Source of the DNA: Verrucomicrobiota bacterium
GTDB lineage: Bacteria > Verrucomicrobiota > Verrucomicrobiia > Verrucomicrobiales > DEV007
Assembly: GCA_020630975.1 (NCBI GenBank)
Contig: JAHDID010000017.1
Coordinates: 1 to 56,198, forward strand
DNA: 56,198 nt
Direction: 5' to 3'
In this document: positions 34,474 through 43,138 of the stretch, one piece after another
Layout of the letters: every line of letters begins with the position of its first letter
How positions within the stretch are numbered: position 1 is the first letter of the stretch
The notes under the pieces: generated by a model
Database searches by the model: none
Seen by the model: only the letters and a program-made list of their open reading frames with translations
Told to the model about the DNA's origin: nothing
Made by a program: the position numbers and the translations under genes

Positions 34474-34740
34474 TTACCGGTTGTTCTCAGTCGGCTTGAA
34501 GGTCATCTCGATGCGTAGCCGCTTGGCCCCGGGCTGGTGGTCGATCTCCGGCTCGCGAAACAAGTAATAGCCACGAGCTTCAAAAAATAGAATGCGCTCG
34601 AGGCAGCAGGCTTCGACTTGTGAAAACGGCTCATCCTCGGCAAACCACGGTGTCGTGGCGCGAAGCAAGCGCCCCTCCGAGCAAAATCGCTCGATTAGCT
34701 GGTCTTGGAGGTCTTGAACGATACTGAGTACGGGAGGCAT
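34474..34740 (-). CDS. small hypothetical protein
   Basis: 88 aa, MPPVLSIVQDLQDQLIERFCSEGRLLRATTPW..., no signal peptide or membrane segment. It contains two adjacent cysteines (EACCLER) and ends in a beta-like stretch (KRLRIEMTFKPTENNR). The reading frame fills the gap after the convergent 469-aa gene with few other choices, and its codon use matches its neighbours. Family not recognised. Confidence 0.5.
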   Translation of the reverse strand: MPPVLSIVQDLQDQLIERFCSEGRLLRATTPWFAEDEPFSQVEACCLERILFFEARGYYLFREPEIDHQPGAKRLRIEMTFKPTENNR

Positions 34741-34870
34741 GATAGAAACAGTTTACACTACGGCTGGCTTGGAAATTCGGATTGTTTCTTAAAATTTAAA
34801 GTTTGTGAAGATAATGATGGACTGAATCGACTTGCTGGTGCAAGGGGTCACTAGATATTGCCTCACCCAA

Positions 34871-34944
34871 GGTGTGTCGGTGGCGTATACCAAAGGGCGC
34901 GACGTGAAAAGTCGAGTCTCTCAGGCGTCTACCCGTGACACACC
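34871..34944 (+). ncRNA. structured 5' leader resembling a single glycine-riboswitch aptamer
   Basis: GGTGTGTC (34871-34878) and GACACACC (34937-34944) form a perfect 8-bp closing stem. Inside are CCAAAGGG (34890-34897), a small hairpin CGAC-GTGAAAA-GTCG (34900-34914), and CTCTCAGGC (34918-34926). In the glycine riboswitch the order is closing stem, CCGAAGG, a variable hairpin, then ACUCUCAGGC, so order and spacing agree and the second motif matches exactly. The usual AAAAGGAC after CUCUCAGGC is not present. It lies 33 nt before the desaturase start. A different, unnamed structured RNA is possible. The rest of the 34741-34977 gap holds nothing I recognise. Confidence 0.35.
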
Positions 34945-34977
34945 GAATTCTAATCCACCACTTAACCGCCTCTTCCT

Positions 34978-36408
34978 TTGAGCCTCGATCATAGCCACGA
35001 CCACGATGCAGCGGCTGCGCTGCGTCGCGACCCTGATGTGAAACGCGAACTGCGTCAGCACCTCAAAACGGACAATTTCACCAACTTCCGCCACATTGGC
35101 TTCGCCTACTTCATCGCGCTGCTGACCACAGGTGGAGCGATCGCCTTCTTTGAGTTTCGTGCCGATTGGGGCCTGAGCCTGTGGTGGGGTATCCCGGTAT
35201 TTTTGATCGTGCTGGTGCTCAATGGTGGCACTCAGCACCAGTTCGCCGGCGCTGGTCACGAGGCTGTGCACCACACGCTTTTTAAAAATCGAAAGCTCAA
35301 TGAGTTGGCGTCCGACTTTCTGTGCATGTTCCCGATCATGACGTCGACTTACCAGTTCCGTCTGTATCACCTGGCACATCACCAGTTCGTCAATGATCCC
35401 GAGCGCGACCCTGATTTCTCTCTGCTCTCCGAGAGTGGTCATATGCTTGAGTTTCCGACAGAGAAGAAGAATTTCATCAAGATGATGCTCCGGCAGTTGC
35501 TCGTGGCTGATCTGATCCGCTATCTGATCACACGCATCAAGTTCAACACCGTGGGCACCCATTCGCAGAGCCCCTACAAGATGTCGGACGGCAAGAGCAG
35601 CGCCACCGCCTCGCGCATCGGAGTGGCAGTGTTTCTATTTTTGATCGCGTCGCTGATCATCTGCCAGAAATTCGCTGTGCCAGCGCTGCTGATGGTGGGT
35701 ATCAATGTCGCTGGCTGGGTGATCGCGGCTGTGGTGCTGGCGTTTCTACCGGAGGGCTGCTACGAGCGGGCTCGTATCAAGCCAGTGTTTCACCCGAAAT
35801 TTCTATTCATCGCTCAGACCGCATTTTACACCGCGCTACTCTCGACGCTGGGCTACATCCAGATGACGACATCGCTGATGGCGCTGCGTTATTTCTCGCT
35901 GTTCTGGTATATCCCGATGGCGACTACGTTCCCATTTTTCATGATTTTGCGCCAAGTCATACAGCACGGCAATGCGGATCGCGGCTGGCTGACGAATACC
36001 CGAGTGTTTCGCATGGATTGGCTGGTGCGCTACACAGTGTTTCCCTTTGGTATGGACTACCATCTGCCGCATCACATGTATGCGACCATCCCACACTACC
36101 GTCTCAAGCCGTTTCATGAGTTTCTCATGACCAAGCCAGACTACCGGGAAAATTGCCAAATCGTCGACAACTACATCGTGCCAGACGGTGTGGCAGCCCA
36201 GCGAAATCCCACTGTAGTCGAAGTGCTCGGTCCTGAATATGCCAGCGTGGAGCAGAAAGAAATCCACATCGACGACACCGTGCTGGATGACTGGGAGGTC
36301 GAAGAAAAGGACATGATCCTCAAAGCCGGCCGTCCGCTGAGAGTCGAGCCATCGACAAGCGATGAGACTGCTGACGAGCCGCCCACATCAGGCAGCGAGG
36401 CGGCGTAG
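34978..36408 (+). CDS. membrane fatty-acid desaturase
   Basis: 476 aa from a TTG start (no ATG upstream of the conserved part, no clear ribosome site). Three histidine boxes of the di-iron desaturase family are visible: GHEAVHH (about 93-99), HLAHHQF (about 131-137) and HLPHHMY (about 361-367), with hydrophobic segments at about 42-62, 69-83, 215-260 and 275-320. The enzyme would insert a double bond into an acyl lipid at the cytoplasmic membrane or act on a related lipid such as a carotenoid. The acidic C-terminal tail after about residue 420 is variable. The leader at 34871 may regulate it. Confidence 0.85.
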   Translation: MSLDHSHDHDAAAALRRDPDVKRELRQHLKTDNFTNFRHIGFAYFIALLTTGGAIAFFEFRADWGLSLWWGIPVFLIVLVLNGGTQHQFAGAGHEAVHHTLFKNRKLNELASDFLCMFPIMTSTYQFRLYHLAHHQFVNDPERDPDFSLLSESGHMLEFPTEKKNFIKMMLRQLLVADLIRYLITRIKFNTVGTHSQSPYKMSDGKSSATASRIGVAVFLFLIASLIICQKFAVPALLMVGINVAGWVIAAVVLAFLPEGCYERARIKPVFHPKFLFIAQTAFYTALLSTLGYIQMTTSLMALRYFSLFWYIPMATTFPFFMILRQVIQHGNADRGWLTNTRVFRMDWLVRYTVFPFGMDYHLPHHMYATIPHYRLKPFHEFLMTKPDYRENCQIVDNYIVPDGVAAQRNPTVVEVLGPEYASVEQKEIHIDDTVLDDWEVEEKDMILKAGRPLRVEPSTSDETADEPPTSGSEAA

Positions 36409-36486
36409 AGGCGTAGATTCACGACTGGTATCGACAGGCGTTTTGTGTCAGGGTGTTAGGGCAGGTTAGCGCCTGCCCGACATTTT

Positions 36487-38142
36487 ATGGCCAGCCTCCC
36501 CAGATTGTTCATTCTTTTAGCAGTATGCGGCCTGCATTGGCCCATCACGCTACTCGCTCAGGGTGATCACGCCGACAGCCGGGAAGATCATTGGCGAAAA
36601 TCCGGCGCTGTTGCAGAAGATCTCGCTCAGTTGCTGGGCAAACCGAATGACTATCCTGAAGAGCGGCGTAGCTACTTGCTGCTGCTTTCCGAGACCGCTT
36701 ATAAGAAGAACCGTTATCAGCCTCTGTGGCATGAGCCAGCGAGCTTTGATTGGCAGCCGATATACTCGTGGCTCTCCAGCCATGGCTTTTCCACCCAAAG
36801 CCTAGTGACCAGTCTGACAGTGGACCAAGAGGCGCTTCGTCTGTCGGAGGAGATCGCTCCGGCCGATCTGTTGAGCACGCTGCATCTGGCGGAGATCGCC
36901 ATGCTGGTGAAACGAGGCCCCATCTCGATGCACCAGCATTGGCAGCACTGGGAGTATGGAGACAGTCCGGGTGAAGGCAATACTCGCGAGCAGATCTCTT
37001 CACTACGCGCTACCTTTGCTGAAATGATAAGGCAGCCATCAGCCTCGATGACCGAGGAGTTGGAGGCTCGATTTGCCCCGCAGAACTGGGTGTACCGCTC
37101 TTTGCTGCGCCACCTGCCAGAGCGCGCCCGATCTAACGCTTTGCGTGAAATCGAATTCCCGCCCGTCCTGCGGGTAGGCGATTCCTTTGCGGGGGCTAAA
37201 AGTCTAGCCGAATACCTAGTCAGCCAAGGGCACCTCAGCGAGCCTGTAAGCGATGCGATAGGGGGGCGGTATGAATCAACGCTAGAGGAGGGGATCAAAG
37301 CTTTTCAAAAAGCTAGCGGCACCAAGCCCGATGGGATCATCGGTCCGCAGACTGTCGCTCTGCTGCGTGGCGAGACTGCTGAGGTCGATTCGAAAAAGCT
37401 AAAGATCAATCTGCACCGTGCCCGCTGGCTGCCTAATGACCTGGGGCGACGTTACTTGCTCGCCAATATACCTTCGGGAGAGATCTATGCGATGGGCGAG
37501 CACGACACTCTCGAGCGGCGGATGCGTATTGTATTCGGTGCACCTAGCGAGGATCGCCAGACCCCATTCTTTCGCGACGAGATGCGCACGGTGATATTTT
37601 GCCCCTACTGGATGCTGCCCAATACCATAGCAGTGAATGAATACCTACCCAGTATCCGGCGAGATATGGGCTACCTCGGTCGGAATGGCTACAAGATCGT
37701 CGACTATCTTGGTAGGATTTACGATAATACCAAAGAGCACCTCGATATGGTAGAAAATGCCGAACTCTACCTCCGCCAGGAAGGCGGCTCCACCAATGCC
37801 TTGGGTAGGGTGAAATTTCTGTTCCCCAACCCCCACTACATCTACTTTCACGACACGCCTGAGAAACAGTTTTTCGATCGCGACTGGCGCGCCTACAGCC
37901 ATGGCTGTGTGCGACTGCAAAAACCGGCCGAAATGGCCAACTGGGTCCTAAACGGCCAAGGGAAATGGAATAGTAAGGAAATCAATAAAGCGATCTGGGG
38001 AAATAAAAAGACCGAAGTCAGCCTCTATCGCACCATCCCTGTCTATATCACTTATTTCACCTTACTTCCGGAACCGACCAGGCGGACGTCGATTGGTTGG
38101 CATACGGATTATTATGAGTTGGATATGGAGGCAAACCGCTAA
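36487..38142 (+). CDS. murein L,D-transpeptidase (YcbB/LdtD-like)
   Basis: 551 aa with signal peptide (MASLPRLFILLAVCGLHWPITLLAQG). A helical N-terminal region is followed by a peptidoglycan-binding domain (about 258-297; YESTLEEGIKAFQKASGTKPDGIIGPQTVALL) and the YkuD catalytic domain (about 320-520). The catalytic motif is HGCVR in YSHGCVRLQKPAEMANWVL (Cys about 474), preceded by YFHDTPEKQFF. The length and domain order fit the large YcbB-type enzymes that make 3-3 cross-links, not the short ErfK type. It acts in the periplasm. The next gene starts 3 bp after its stop. Confidence 0.9.
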   Translation: MASLPRLFILLAVCGLHWPITLLAQGDHADSREDHWRKSGAVAEDLAQLLGKPNDYPEERRSYLLLLSETAYKKNRYQPLWHEPASFDWQPIYSWLSSHGFSTQSLVTSLTVDQEALRLSEEIAPADLLSTLHLAEIAMLVKRGPISMHQHWQHWEYGDSPGEGNTREQISSLRATFAEMIRQPSASMTEELEARFAPQNWVYRSLLRHLPERARSNALREIEFPPVLRVGDSFAGAKSLAEYLVSQGHLSEPVSDAIGGRYESTLEEGIKAFQKASGTKPDGIIGPQTVALLRGETAEVDSKKLKINLHRARWLPNDLGRRYLLANIPSGEIYAMGEHDTLERRMRIVFGAPSEDRQTPFFRDEMRTVIFCPYWMLPNTIAVNEYLPSIRRDMGYLGRNGYKIVDYLGRIYDNTKEHLDMVENAELYLRQEGGSTNALGRVKFLFPNPHYIYFHDTPEKQFFDRDWRAYSHGCVRLQKPAEMANWVLNGQGKWNSKEINKAIWGNKKTEVSLYRTIPVYITYFTLLPEPTRRTSIGWHTDYYELDMEANR

Positions 38143-38145
38143 GTA

Positions 38146-38787
38146 ATGGTTAGGGTTTTCCAGGTTGCTCTGCTTCTCGTAGGAATCTACCTCTGTTTCC
38201 TTGTCTTCACAGGTTATAAAGTAGACACTAGTACAAGCCTCAGTTTTGCTCAGCAACTTGCGATGGATACAAGGGAAAGCTCAGAGCGTTTCGTCTACGA
38301 AGGACTGCCTCATCAGTCTTTCGAAACAGACTTTCTAGAAAAGGAACTGAAACGATCTGATATCATCAAATTGGGAGACTTTCATTTTTACACTCCAAAA
38401 ATCCAACTAAATGAAGAGCATTGGGGTAGTATAAGGAAAATTCTCACCAAAAATAGAAGTTTCGAGCCAGTTGTCGGCGCAAAGCTCTGCGGGCCCTTTC
38501 ACCCTGATTATGCGATTGAATGGGTTTCAAATGGGCAGACACATTGGGTGCAGTTGTGTTTCGGCTGTGGCGATGTATCTACATCGAGAGGTAATTATGT
38601 ATGGTTACAGTCAGATGCTGAAAATGACCTAGTCGAGATATTGAAGGCTTATGATCTTAAACGACCCACGAAGGATGAGATCAGGAAAGAGCGCAAACTC
38701 CGTGAATTTGAGGAAATGTTGGAAGGTCTTCCTGATGAGGTTAAACAAAAAGTGATGAAAGAATTTATCAACTCACTGACCCCATGA
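38146..38787 (+). CDS. exported or membrane-anchored protein of unknown function
   Basis: 213 aa. One N-terminal hydrophobic helix (about 5-23) may be a signal anchor. The middle has a conserved-looking pair of motifs, KLCGPFHPDYAIEW and VQLCFGCGDV, seen in many short hypothetical proteins of PVC bacteria, with three cysteines that could bind metal or form disulfides. The C-terminus is a charged helix (DEIRKERKLREFEEMLEGLPDEVKQKVMKEF). It lies between the L,D-transpeptidase (3 bp) and a small membrane protein (ATGA overlap), so the three are probably one operon. Confidence 0.65.
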   Translation: MVRVFQVALLLVGIYLCFLVFTGYKVDTSTSLSFAQQLAMDTRESSERFVYEGLPHQSFETDFLEKELKRSDIIKLGDFHFYTPKIQLNEEHWGSIRKILTKNRSFEPVVGAKLCGPFHPDYAIEWVSNGQTHWVQLCFGCGDVSTSRGNYVWLQSDAENDLVEILKAYDLKRPTKDEIRKERKLREFEEMLEGLPDEVKQKVMKEFINSLTP

Positions 38788-39044
38788 AAAGAAACCCTAA
38801 TCCTTCAGTCATCGCCCTCTGGTCCCTGCTTTGGCGCTCGGTGGTCTACTTCCCCGTGGGTATTCTGTGCGCCTGCATGTATTGCATTTTCTGCGCTGCA
38901 CTATTTGTAGCCCCACTTTTAGCCATATTTCATGCGTGGCTGGGGCTCTGGCTTGAGGCAGGGCTTTACACCAGCGTCTGTCTGGTGGCATGGCTAGGGA
39001 AGCGATTCGTATCTGCCAGTCACAGGTCAAAACCTAGAAAATAA
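38784..39044 (+). CDS. small membrane protein
   Basis: 86 aa with two or three hydrophobic segments (about 14-38, 42-58, 60-72) and basic ends (MKRNPNPS..., ...[10 protein letters not shown]). It starts at an ATGA overlap with the preceding gene, which indicates coupled translation. No family recognised. Confidence 0.55.
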   Translation: MKRNPNPSVIALWSLLWRSVVYFPVGILCACMYCIFCAALFVAPLLAIFHAWLGLWLEAGLYTSVCLVAWLGKRFVSASHRSKPRK

Positions 39045-39115
39045 GCCTCAAGATTGAGGGGATTCTCTTGGTAAATGAGTCGCGAAAGTCTGGTGCTCAA
39101 GGTATCTTAACAGTC

Positions 39116-40915
39116 ATGCCTGCCAAAGCTCCTACTAAGCACCAGCGACTCCTTGAGTGGGTCGACTCTATCACCACGCTCTGCAATCCGTCTAACGTCG
39201 AGTGGTGCGACGGCTCCGACGAGGAGTGGTCTCGGCTCACGGATCTGCTCGTGGAGCAGGGGACTTTTACGAGACTAAACCCCGAGAAGCGTCCTAACAG
39301 CTTTCTGGCCTGCTCAGATCCTGGTGATGTCGCCCGTGTCGAGGGCTGCACCTACATTTGCTCGCAGCGCGAAGTGGACGCTGGGCCGACTAATAACTGG
39401 GCGAAGCCCAGCGAGATGCGCACGACGCTGAACGGTCTCTTTGATGGCTGCATGGCTGGACGCACGATGTATGTCATCCCATTCTGCATGGGGCCGATCG
39501 ACTCGCCCCACTCCATCATCGGTGTCGAGATCTCGGACTCTGCCTATGTGGCGGTAAACATGAAGATAATGACCCGCATGGGTAGCGCTGTGCTCGACCG
39601 CCTGGGCGATGAGGGCGAGTACGTGCCCTGTCTGCACTCGGTGGGACAGCCGCTGAGTGAGGGCGATACCGATGTCTCGTGGCCGTGCAATGACACGAAG
39701 TACATCGTCCATTTTCCCGACACCAGCGAGATCATGAGCTACGGCAGCGGCTACGGGGGCAATGCTCTGCTCGGCAAAAAGTGTCTAGCGCTGCGTATCG
39801 CCAGTGTGCGGGCTCGCGACGAGGGCTGGATGGCAGAGCACATGCTCATCTCGGGTGTGGAGACGGCTGATGGGGAGAAAACCTATGTGGCGGCTGCTTT
39901 CCCAAGTGCCTGCGGCAAAACCAACTTCGCCATGCTGATCCCGCCAACGCCCTATCAGGAGGCAGGCTGGAAGGTAACCACCATCGGTGATGATATCGCT
40001 TGGCTACGCCCTGGAGACGATGGGCGTCTGTATGCGATGAATCCCGAGGCAGGCTACTTCGGAGTCGCACCTGGCACCAACTACGAGTCGAATCCCAATG
40101 CCATGGACTCGATGAAGGAGAATGCCATTTTCACCAATGTGGCGCTGACAGCCGATGGTGACGTGTGGTGGGAAGGCATGACAGAAGAGGCGCCCGATGG
40201 ACTCACCGACTGGCGCGGCAATGCGTGGACCGCCGACAGTGAGACACCTGCCGCTCATCCGAATAGCCGCTTTACCGCTCCGGCAGCACAGTGCCCAGCG
40301 ATCGATCCCGAATGGGAAAACCCAGAAGGCGTACCGATCGAGGCGATCATCTTCGGTGGGCGGCGCGCTACCACGATGCCGCTGGTCTATCAGGCTTTCA
40401 ACTGGGTGCACGGTGTGTTTCTGGGTGCCAATCTCGGCTCCGAGGGCACTGCAGCAGCCGAGGGTGCCATCGGCAAGATCCGGCACGATCCTTTCGCGAT
40501 GCTGCCTTTCTGCGGCTACAACATGGGGGATTACTTCGCGCACTGGCTGTGGATGGGCAAACGCATCACTCATCTGCCTCGCATCTTTCACGTGAATTGG
40601 TTCCGCAAAGATGAGGACGGAAAATTCCTCTGGCCAGGATTTCGCGAAAATATGCGCGTGCTGCAGTGGATCGTAGATCGCTGTCACGGCCGTGGCAAAG
40701 GCCACGAGACTCGTATGGGCTGGATGCCACACTATGATGAGCTGAACTGGGATGGGCTAGATTTCTCACAAGAGCAGTTCGACAAGCTGATGCACATCGA
40801 TCAGGGAGAGTTGCGCCAGGAGCTGCTCAGCGAGGAGGACCTGTACCTCGATCTCTACGATCACTTGCCCAAAGAGCTGATTTTTCAGAAAGAATTGCTC
40901 GCTGGCAGGATGTAG
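39116..40915 (+). CDS. pckG: phosphoenolpyruvate carboxykinase (GTP)
   Basis: 599 aa from ATG 39116 ([15 protein letters not shown]); the frame extends 16 codons upstream without homology-like sequence. It has the GTP-dependent PEPCK signature: substrate region [26 protein letters not shown]-loop FPSACGKTN (about 263-271), metal region [36 protein letters not shown], and [20 protein letters not shown]. Length matches the family. It catalyses oxaloacetate + GTP to PEP + GDP + CO2, the first committed step of gluconeogenesis. A hairpin follows at 40961. Confidence 0.97.
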   Translation: MPAKAPTKHQRLLEWVDSITTLCNPSNVEWCDGSDEEWSRLTDLLVEQGTFTRLNPEKRPNSFLACSDPGDVARVEGCTYICSQREVDAGPTNNWAKPSEMRTTLNGLFDGCMAGRTMYVIPFCMGPIDSPHSIIGVEISDSAYVAVNMKIMTRMGSAVLDRLGDEGEYVPCLHSVGQPLSEGDTDVSWPCNDTKYIVHFPDTSEIMSYGSGYGGNALLGKKCLALRIASVRARDEGWMAEHMLISGVETADGEKTYVAAAFPSACGKTNFAMLIPPTPYQEAGWKVTTIGDDIAWLRPGDDGRLYAMNPEAGYFGVAPGTNYESNPNAMDSMKENAIFTNVALTADGDVWWEGMTEEAPDGLTDWRGNAWTADSETPAAHPNSRFTAPAAQCPAIDPEWENPEGVPIEAIIFGGRRATTMPLVYQAFNWVHGVFLGANLGSEGTAAAEGAIGKIRHDPFAMLPFCGYNMGDYFAHWLWMGKRITHLPRIFHVNWFRKDEDGKFLWPGFRENMRVLQWIVDRCHGRGKGHETRMGWMPHYDELNWDGLDFSQEQFDKLMHIDQGELRQELLSEEDLYLDLYDHLPKELIFQKELLAGRM

Positions 40916-40960
40916 AGCGGATTCGTCTTTGACCTGACCGCTGTCGTAAGTATAGATAAC

Positions 40961-40982
40961 CGACTCCTCGATATTGGAGTCG
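40961..40982 (+). terminator. hairpin after pckG, possible terminator
   Basis: CGACTCC (40961-40967), loop TCGATATT, GGAGTCG (40976-40982): a perfect 7-bp stem 45 bp past the pckG stop. The sequence after it lacks a strong uridine run, so it may be a weak terminator or a leader hairpin for the microprotein at 41011. Confidence 0.4.
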
Positions 40983-41010
40983 AGTGTCTACCCTTTAGCT
41001 GCTTTCTTCC

Positions 41011-41121
41011 ATGGATCCTGATCTGTTATACATCTTCATCCTTTTCGGCTCGATGACTGTCATCGGTCTCATTCTCTTGCGTTTCGGTGATTTCACCGGC
41101 AAGAAGCACGACGACGAGTAG
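41011..41121 (+). CDS. 36-aa single-pass membrane microprotein
   Basis: ATG to TAG encodes MDPDLLYIFILFGSMTVIGL followed by ILLRFGDFTGKKHDDE. It has one transmembrane helix (about 5-23) and a short charged tail with positives next to the membrane, a normal layout for a real small membrane protein. It lies between the pckG hairpin and the repeat dimer before the phosphodiesterase gene. No family is recognised. A chance hydrophobic frame cannot be excluded at this length. Confidence 0.45.
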   Translation: MDPDLLYIFILFGSMTVIGLILLRFGDFTGKKHDDE

Positions 41122-41150
41122 GACGGCATCTCAGCAGGTGCAATTTGCGG

Positions 41151-41187
41151 ATTGTACCCTATTGAGTCAAAATTGTACCCTATTGAA
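41151..41187 (+). repeat. 21-bp tandem repeat dimer, copy 3
   Basis: Units at 41151 and 41172. Identical to copy 1 at 19319 over the full dimer (37 of 37 positions). It ends 13 bp before the ATG of the phosphodiesterase gene, so it would lie in or overlap that gene's ribosome-binding region or promoter. Confidence 0.85.
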
Positions 41188-41200
41188 TCCGTGTAGAAAC

Positions 41201-41998
41201 ATGGCTCTGAGAGCTATTTTGCTGTGCAGTGGCTTGATCCTTATCATGACTGAGGCGCTCTCTAGTGATACCTCTGGCATATCGATGGTCATCGCACACC
41301 GTGGTGCGAGCGCGGATGCTCCGGAGAACACGACAGCTGCGATACGCCTAGCTGGTGAGCAGGGCTGCGAGGTGATCGAGTTCGATGTGCGCACGACTAG
41401 TGATGGTGAGCTGTTTTTATTTCACGACGCTCAGCTGAAGCGCCTCTGCGCTCAGGAGGGGATATTTGAAAAGCTCACTGCTCAACAAGCTCGGCAATTG
41501 GATGTGGGCTCGTGGTTTGGTGAAAGCTTCAGTCAAGAGCGTCCGATCGATTTGAAAGAAGCGATCGCTCTGTGCCATAAGTATGGTGCCATCCCACTGA
41601 TCGAGCGCAAATCAGGCACACCAGAGCAGTATGCCGAGATTTTGAAAAAGGCGGATGTCATTGATGATGTGATCGTTCAGGCCTTTGATTGGGATTTTCT
41701 CAAGGGCTTGAGGAAACAATTGCCCCAGCTGCGCATAGGAGCGCTGGGCAGCAAGGCGCTGAGCAAACACGAAAAGCATCTGACTCAACTTGAGTGGAAG
41801 CCTGATTGGATCGGGTGGAAAGCCACAGATCTGGATAGGCGTGATGTCGATTGGATGAAGGCAAATGGCTTCAAAGTCGCCACTTGGACGGTGAATGATC
41901 CCGCGCTCGCAGCGAAATTAATCTCCTGGAAAGTCGATCGAATCATCACCGATAAGCCGCTGATGATAGCCGCAAAACTCGCTGAGGATCCCCGATAA
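41201..41998 (+). CDS. exported glycerophosphodiester phosphodiesterase
   Basis: 265 aa from ATG 41201, which gives a signal peptide (MALRAILLCSGLILIMTEALS); the longer frame runs back through the repeat dimer and was not used. GDPD features: AHRGASADAPENT (His33, Arg34), EVIEFDVRTTSDGELFLFHD (Glu60, Asp62, His75), IPLIERKSG, and the C-terminal VATWTVNDP...VDRIITDKP. The enzyme hydrolyses glycerophosphodiesters to glycerol 3-phosphate and an alcohol, here probably in the periplasm for phosphate or glycerol scavenging. An AT-rich palindrome begins 4 bp after the stop. Confidence 0.92.
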   Translation: MALRAILLCSGLILIMTEALSSDTSGISMVIAHRGASADAPENTTAAIRLAGEQGCEVIEFDVRTTSDGELFLFHDAQLKRLCAQEGIFEKLTAQQARQLDVGSWFGESFSQERPIDLKEAIALCHKYGAIPLIERKSGTPEQYAEILKKADVIDDVIVQAFDWDFLKGLRKQLPQLRIGALGSKALSKHEKHLTQLEWKPDWIGWKATDLDRRDVDWMKANGFKVATWTVNDPALAAKLISWKVDRIITDKPLMIAAKLAEDPR

Positions 41999-42001
41999 CC
42001 C

Positions 42002-42024
42002 ATATGTAATTTTACATTACATAT
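42002..42024. repeat. AT-rich palindrome after the phosphodiesterase gene
   Basis: ATATGTAAT (42002-42010), TTTAC, ATTACATAT (42016-42024) is a perfect 9-bp inverted repeat starting four bases after the stop codon. It contains an overlapping second palindrome, ATGTAA-TT-TTACAT (42004-42017), so three half-sites are arranged in a row. It is AT-only except for G and C in TGTA/TACA, unlike a typical terminator. Confidence 0.45.
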
Positions 42025-42336
42025 ATTGTAGGAAGTTATAAACTCAGGGTGAATCCATCTGATTTATGGGTACAAGGTGCCTTCTTGAGGGCGCTTGGTG
42101 AGAATTTTCTTCGCCTGTGTCGGAGTGTCCTATGGTCACGTGTTAATTTCCGGTATAGCTGCTTGGACTGATTATCGAACAGCGCTCTGTTTAAATTGGT
42201 AATCAATCACTTAGGACGATACGAACGGGTACTGAGCACTATTGTGCTAGCAAGCCCCTCTCCCCTCCCTAATCACAAGTGTTACACCCTTTAAGGTAGA
42301 TTTTTATTGTTTATCGATAAAAAAATACTTTCCAAG
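42025..42336 (+). other. 312-bp stretch without a gene, contains strong hairpins
   Basis: No convincing frame on either strand. It contains ACAAGGTGCC (42072-42081) paired with GGCGCTTGGT (42090-42099), a 10-pair stem with one mismatch and an 8-nt loop; a perfect AGCAC-TATT-GTGCT hairpin near 42234-42247; and a pyrimidine-rich tract near 42256-42270. It could hold the phosphodiesterase 3' end plus the promoter and leader of the DUF2975-like gene, or an unrecognised small RNA. Confidence 0.3.
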
Positions 42337-43107
42337 ATGAAGTTTTTATCGAACTATAGATCTATGGAGGAGAATTCGCTAAAACATCAAAAGAAAGTGA
42401 AGTTAATGGGAACGATCATTCTGGTGCTGTCGATCTTGTCAGCGGTTGGGATGTTATTCCTGCTTCTGGTATCAGGCGTCGCCTATTCGACAATTGGCGA
42501 CGAACTCGACATCAAAGGTGTGTTTAATGAAGCGGCTGAGTTCGCTGAAGATGTCAGTGCTATCGACGTAGCGGATACGGCTGAGGTGTTGAGCGAATCT
42601 GAATCGATCCTGAAAGATTTAAATGATGAGGGATTAGCTGCCGAAAAACGAGAATTGGAGGTGGCATCTCGGGAGCTGAAGGAGGCGCAAAAGGAGTTGG
42701 ACGAGGCTCTTACCGAATTAAAGGAGGAAATGGAAGGTCTGCCCACCACTCCTTTAGATCTGAAATCAATATTCTACGGTTGTTTGGTGGCCTCCATCCT
42801 GACGTTGATTATCTCTGTGTTTCTATTCATGATCGGACGCTCATGGCGCAGGCTCGAGCCCTTTTCCAAAGGCGTGATATTCGGTGTCCGTGGGCTTGGC
42901 ATCACCTTTCTCGCTCAGTCGCTATTGAGTTTCTTCTGGCCGCTGCCGGATGAAGATGGTGATGCTATGGTGCAGATGTTAAATTCCACTTTTTACCTAA
43001 ATCTCAGCTTTGCCCCATTGTTCTCTCTTGGCCTGCTGCTGCTCACCTTAAGCTGGGTGATCGAGCATGGTCAGAAGCTGGAAGAGGTGGATAAATTAAC
43101 CGTTTAG
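42337..43107 (+). CDS. DUF2975-like membrane protein
   Basis: About 256 aa (start uncertain: ATG 42337 or 42364). One membrane helix (about 29-55) is followed by a 90-residue charged helical segment (LKDLNDEGLAAEKRELEVASRELKEAQKELDEALTELKEEME), then three helices (about 150-172, 188-205, 222-245). The closing motif SLGLLLLTLSWVIEHGQKLEEVDKLTV matches the end of DUF2975 proteins (...VFEEGxxLqeExxLTV). The partner gene 31 bp downstream is a small YozG-type HTH, the usual neighbour of DUF2975. The pair is thought to be a membrane-linked regulator; the signal is unknown. The long coiled coil after the first helix is unusual for the family. Confidence 0.72.
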   Translation: MKFLSNYRSMEENSLKHQKKVKLMGTIILVLSILSAVGMLFLLLVSGVAYSTIGDELDIKGVFNEAAEFAEDVSAIDVADTAEVLSESESILKDLNDEGLAAEKRELEVASRELKEAQKELDEALTELKEEMEGLPTTPLDLKSIFYGCLVASILTLIISVFLFMIGRSWRRLEPFSKGVIFGVRGLGITFLAQSLLSFFWPLPDEDGDAMVQMLNSTFYLNLSFAPLFSLGLLLLTLSWVIEHGQKLEEVDKLTV

Positions 43108-43138
43108 TGGCAACTCCAACCCCAAATCGTACAATCTC

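Noticed and set aside
34921-35562. 213-codon minus-strand frame opposite the desaturase
   Set aside because: The plus strand encodes a clear desaturase with three His boxes; the antisense frame is a shadow.
40004-40732. 242-codon minus-strand frame opposite pckG
   Set aside because: It is fully inside the well-conserved PEP carboxykinase gene; no domain was recognised in it.
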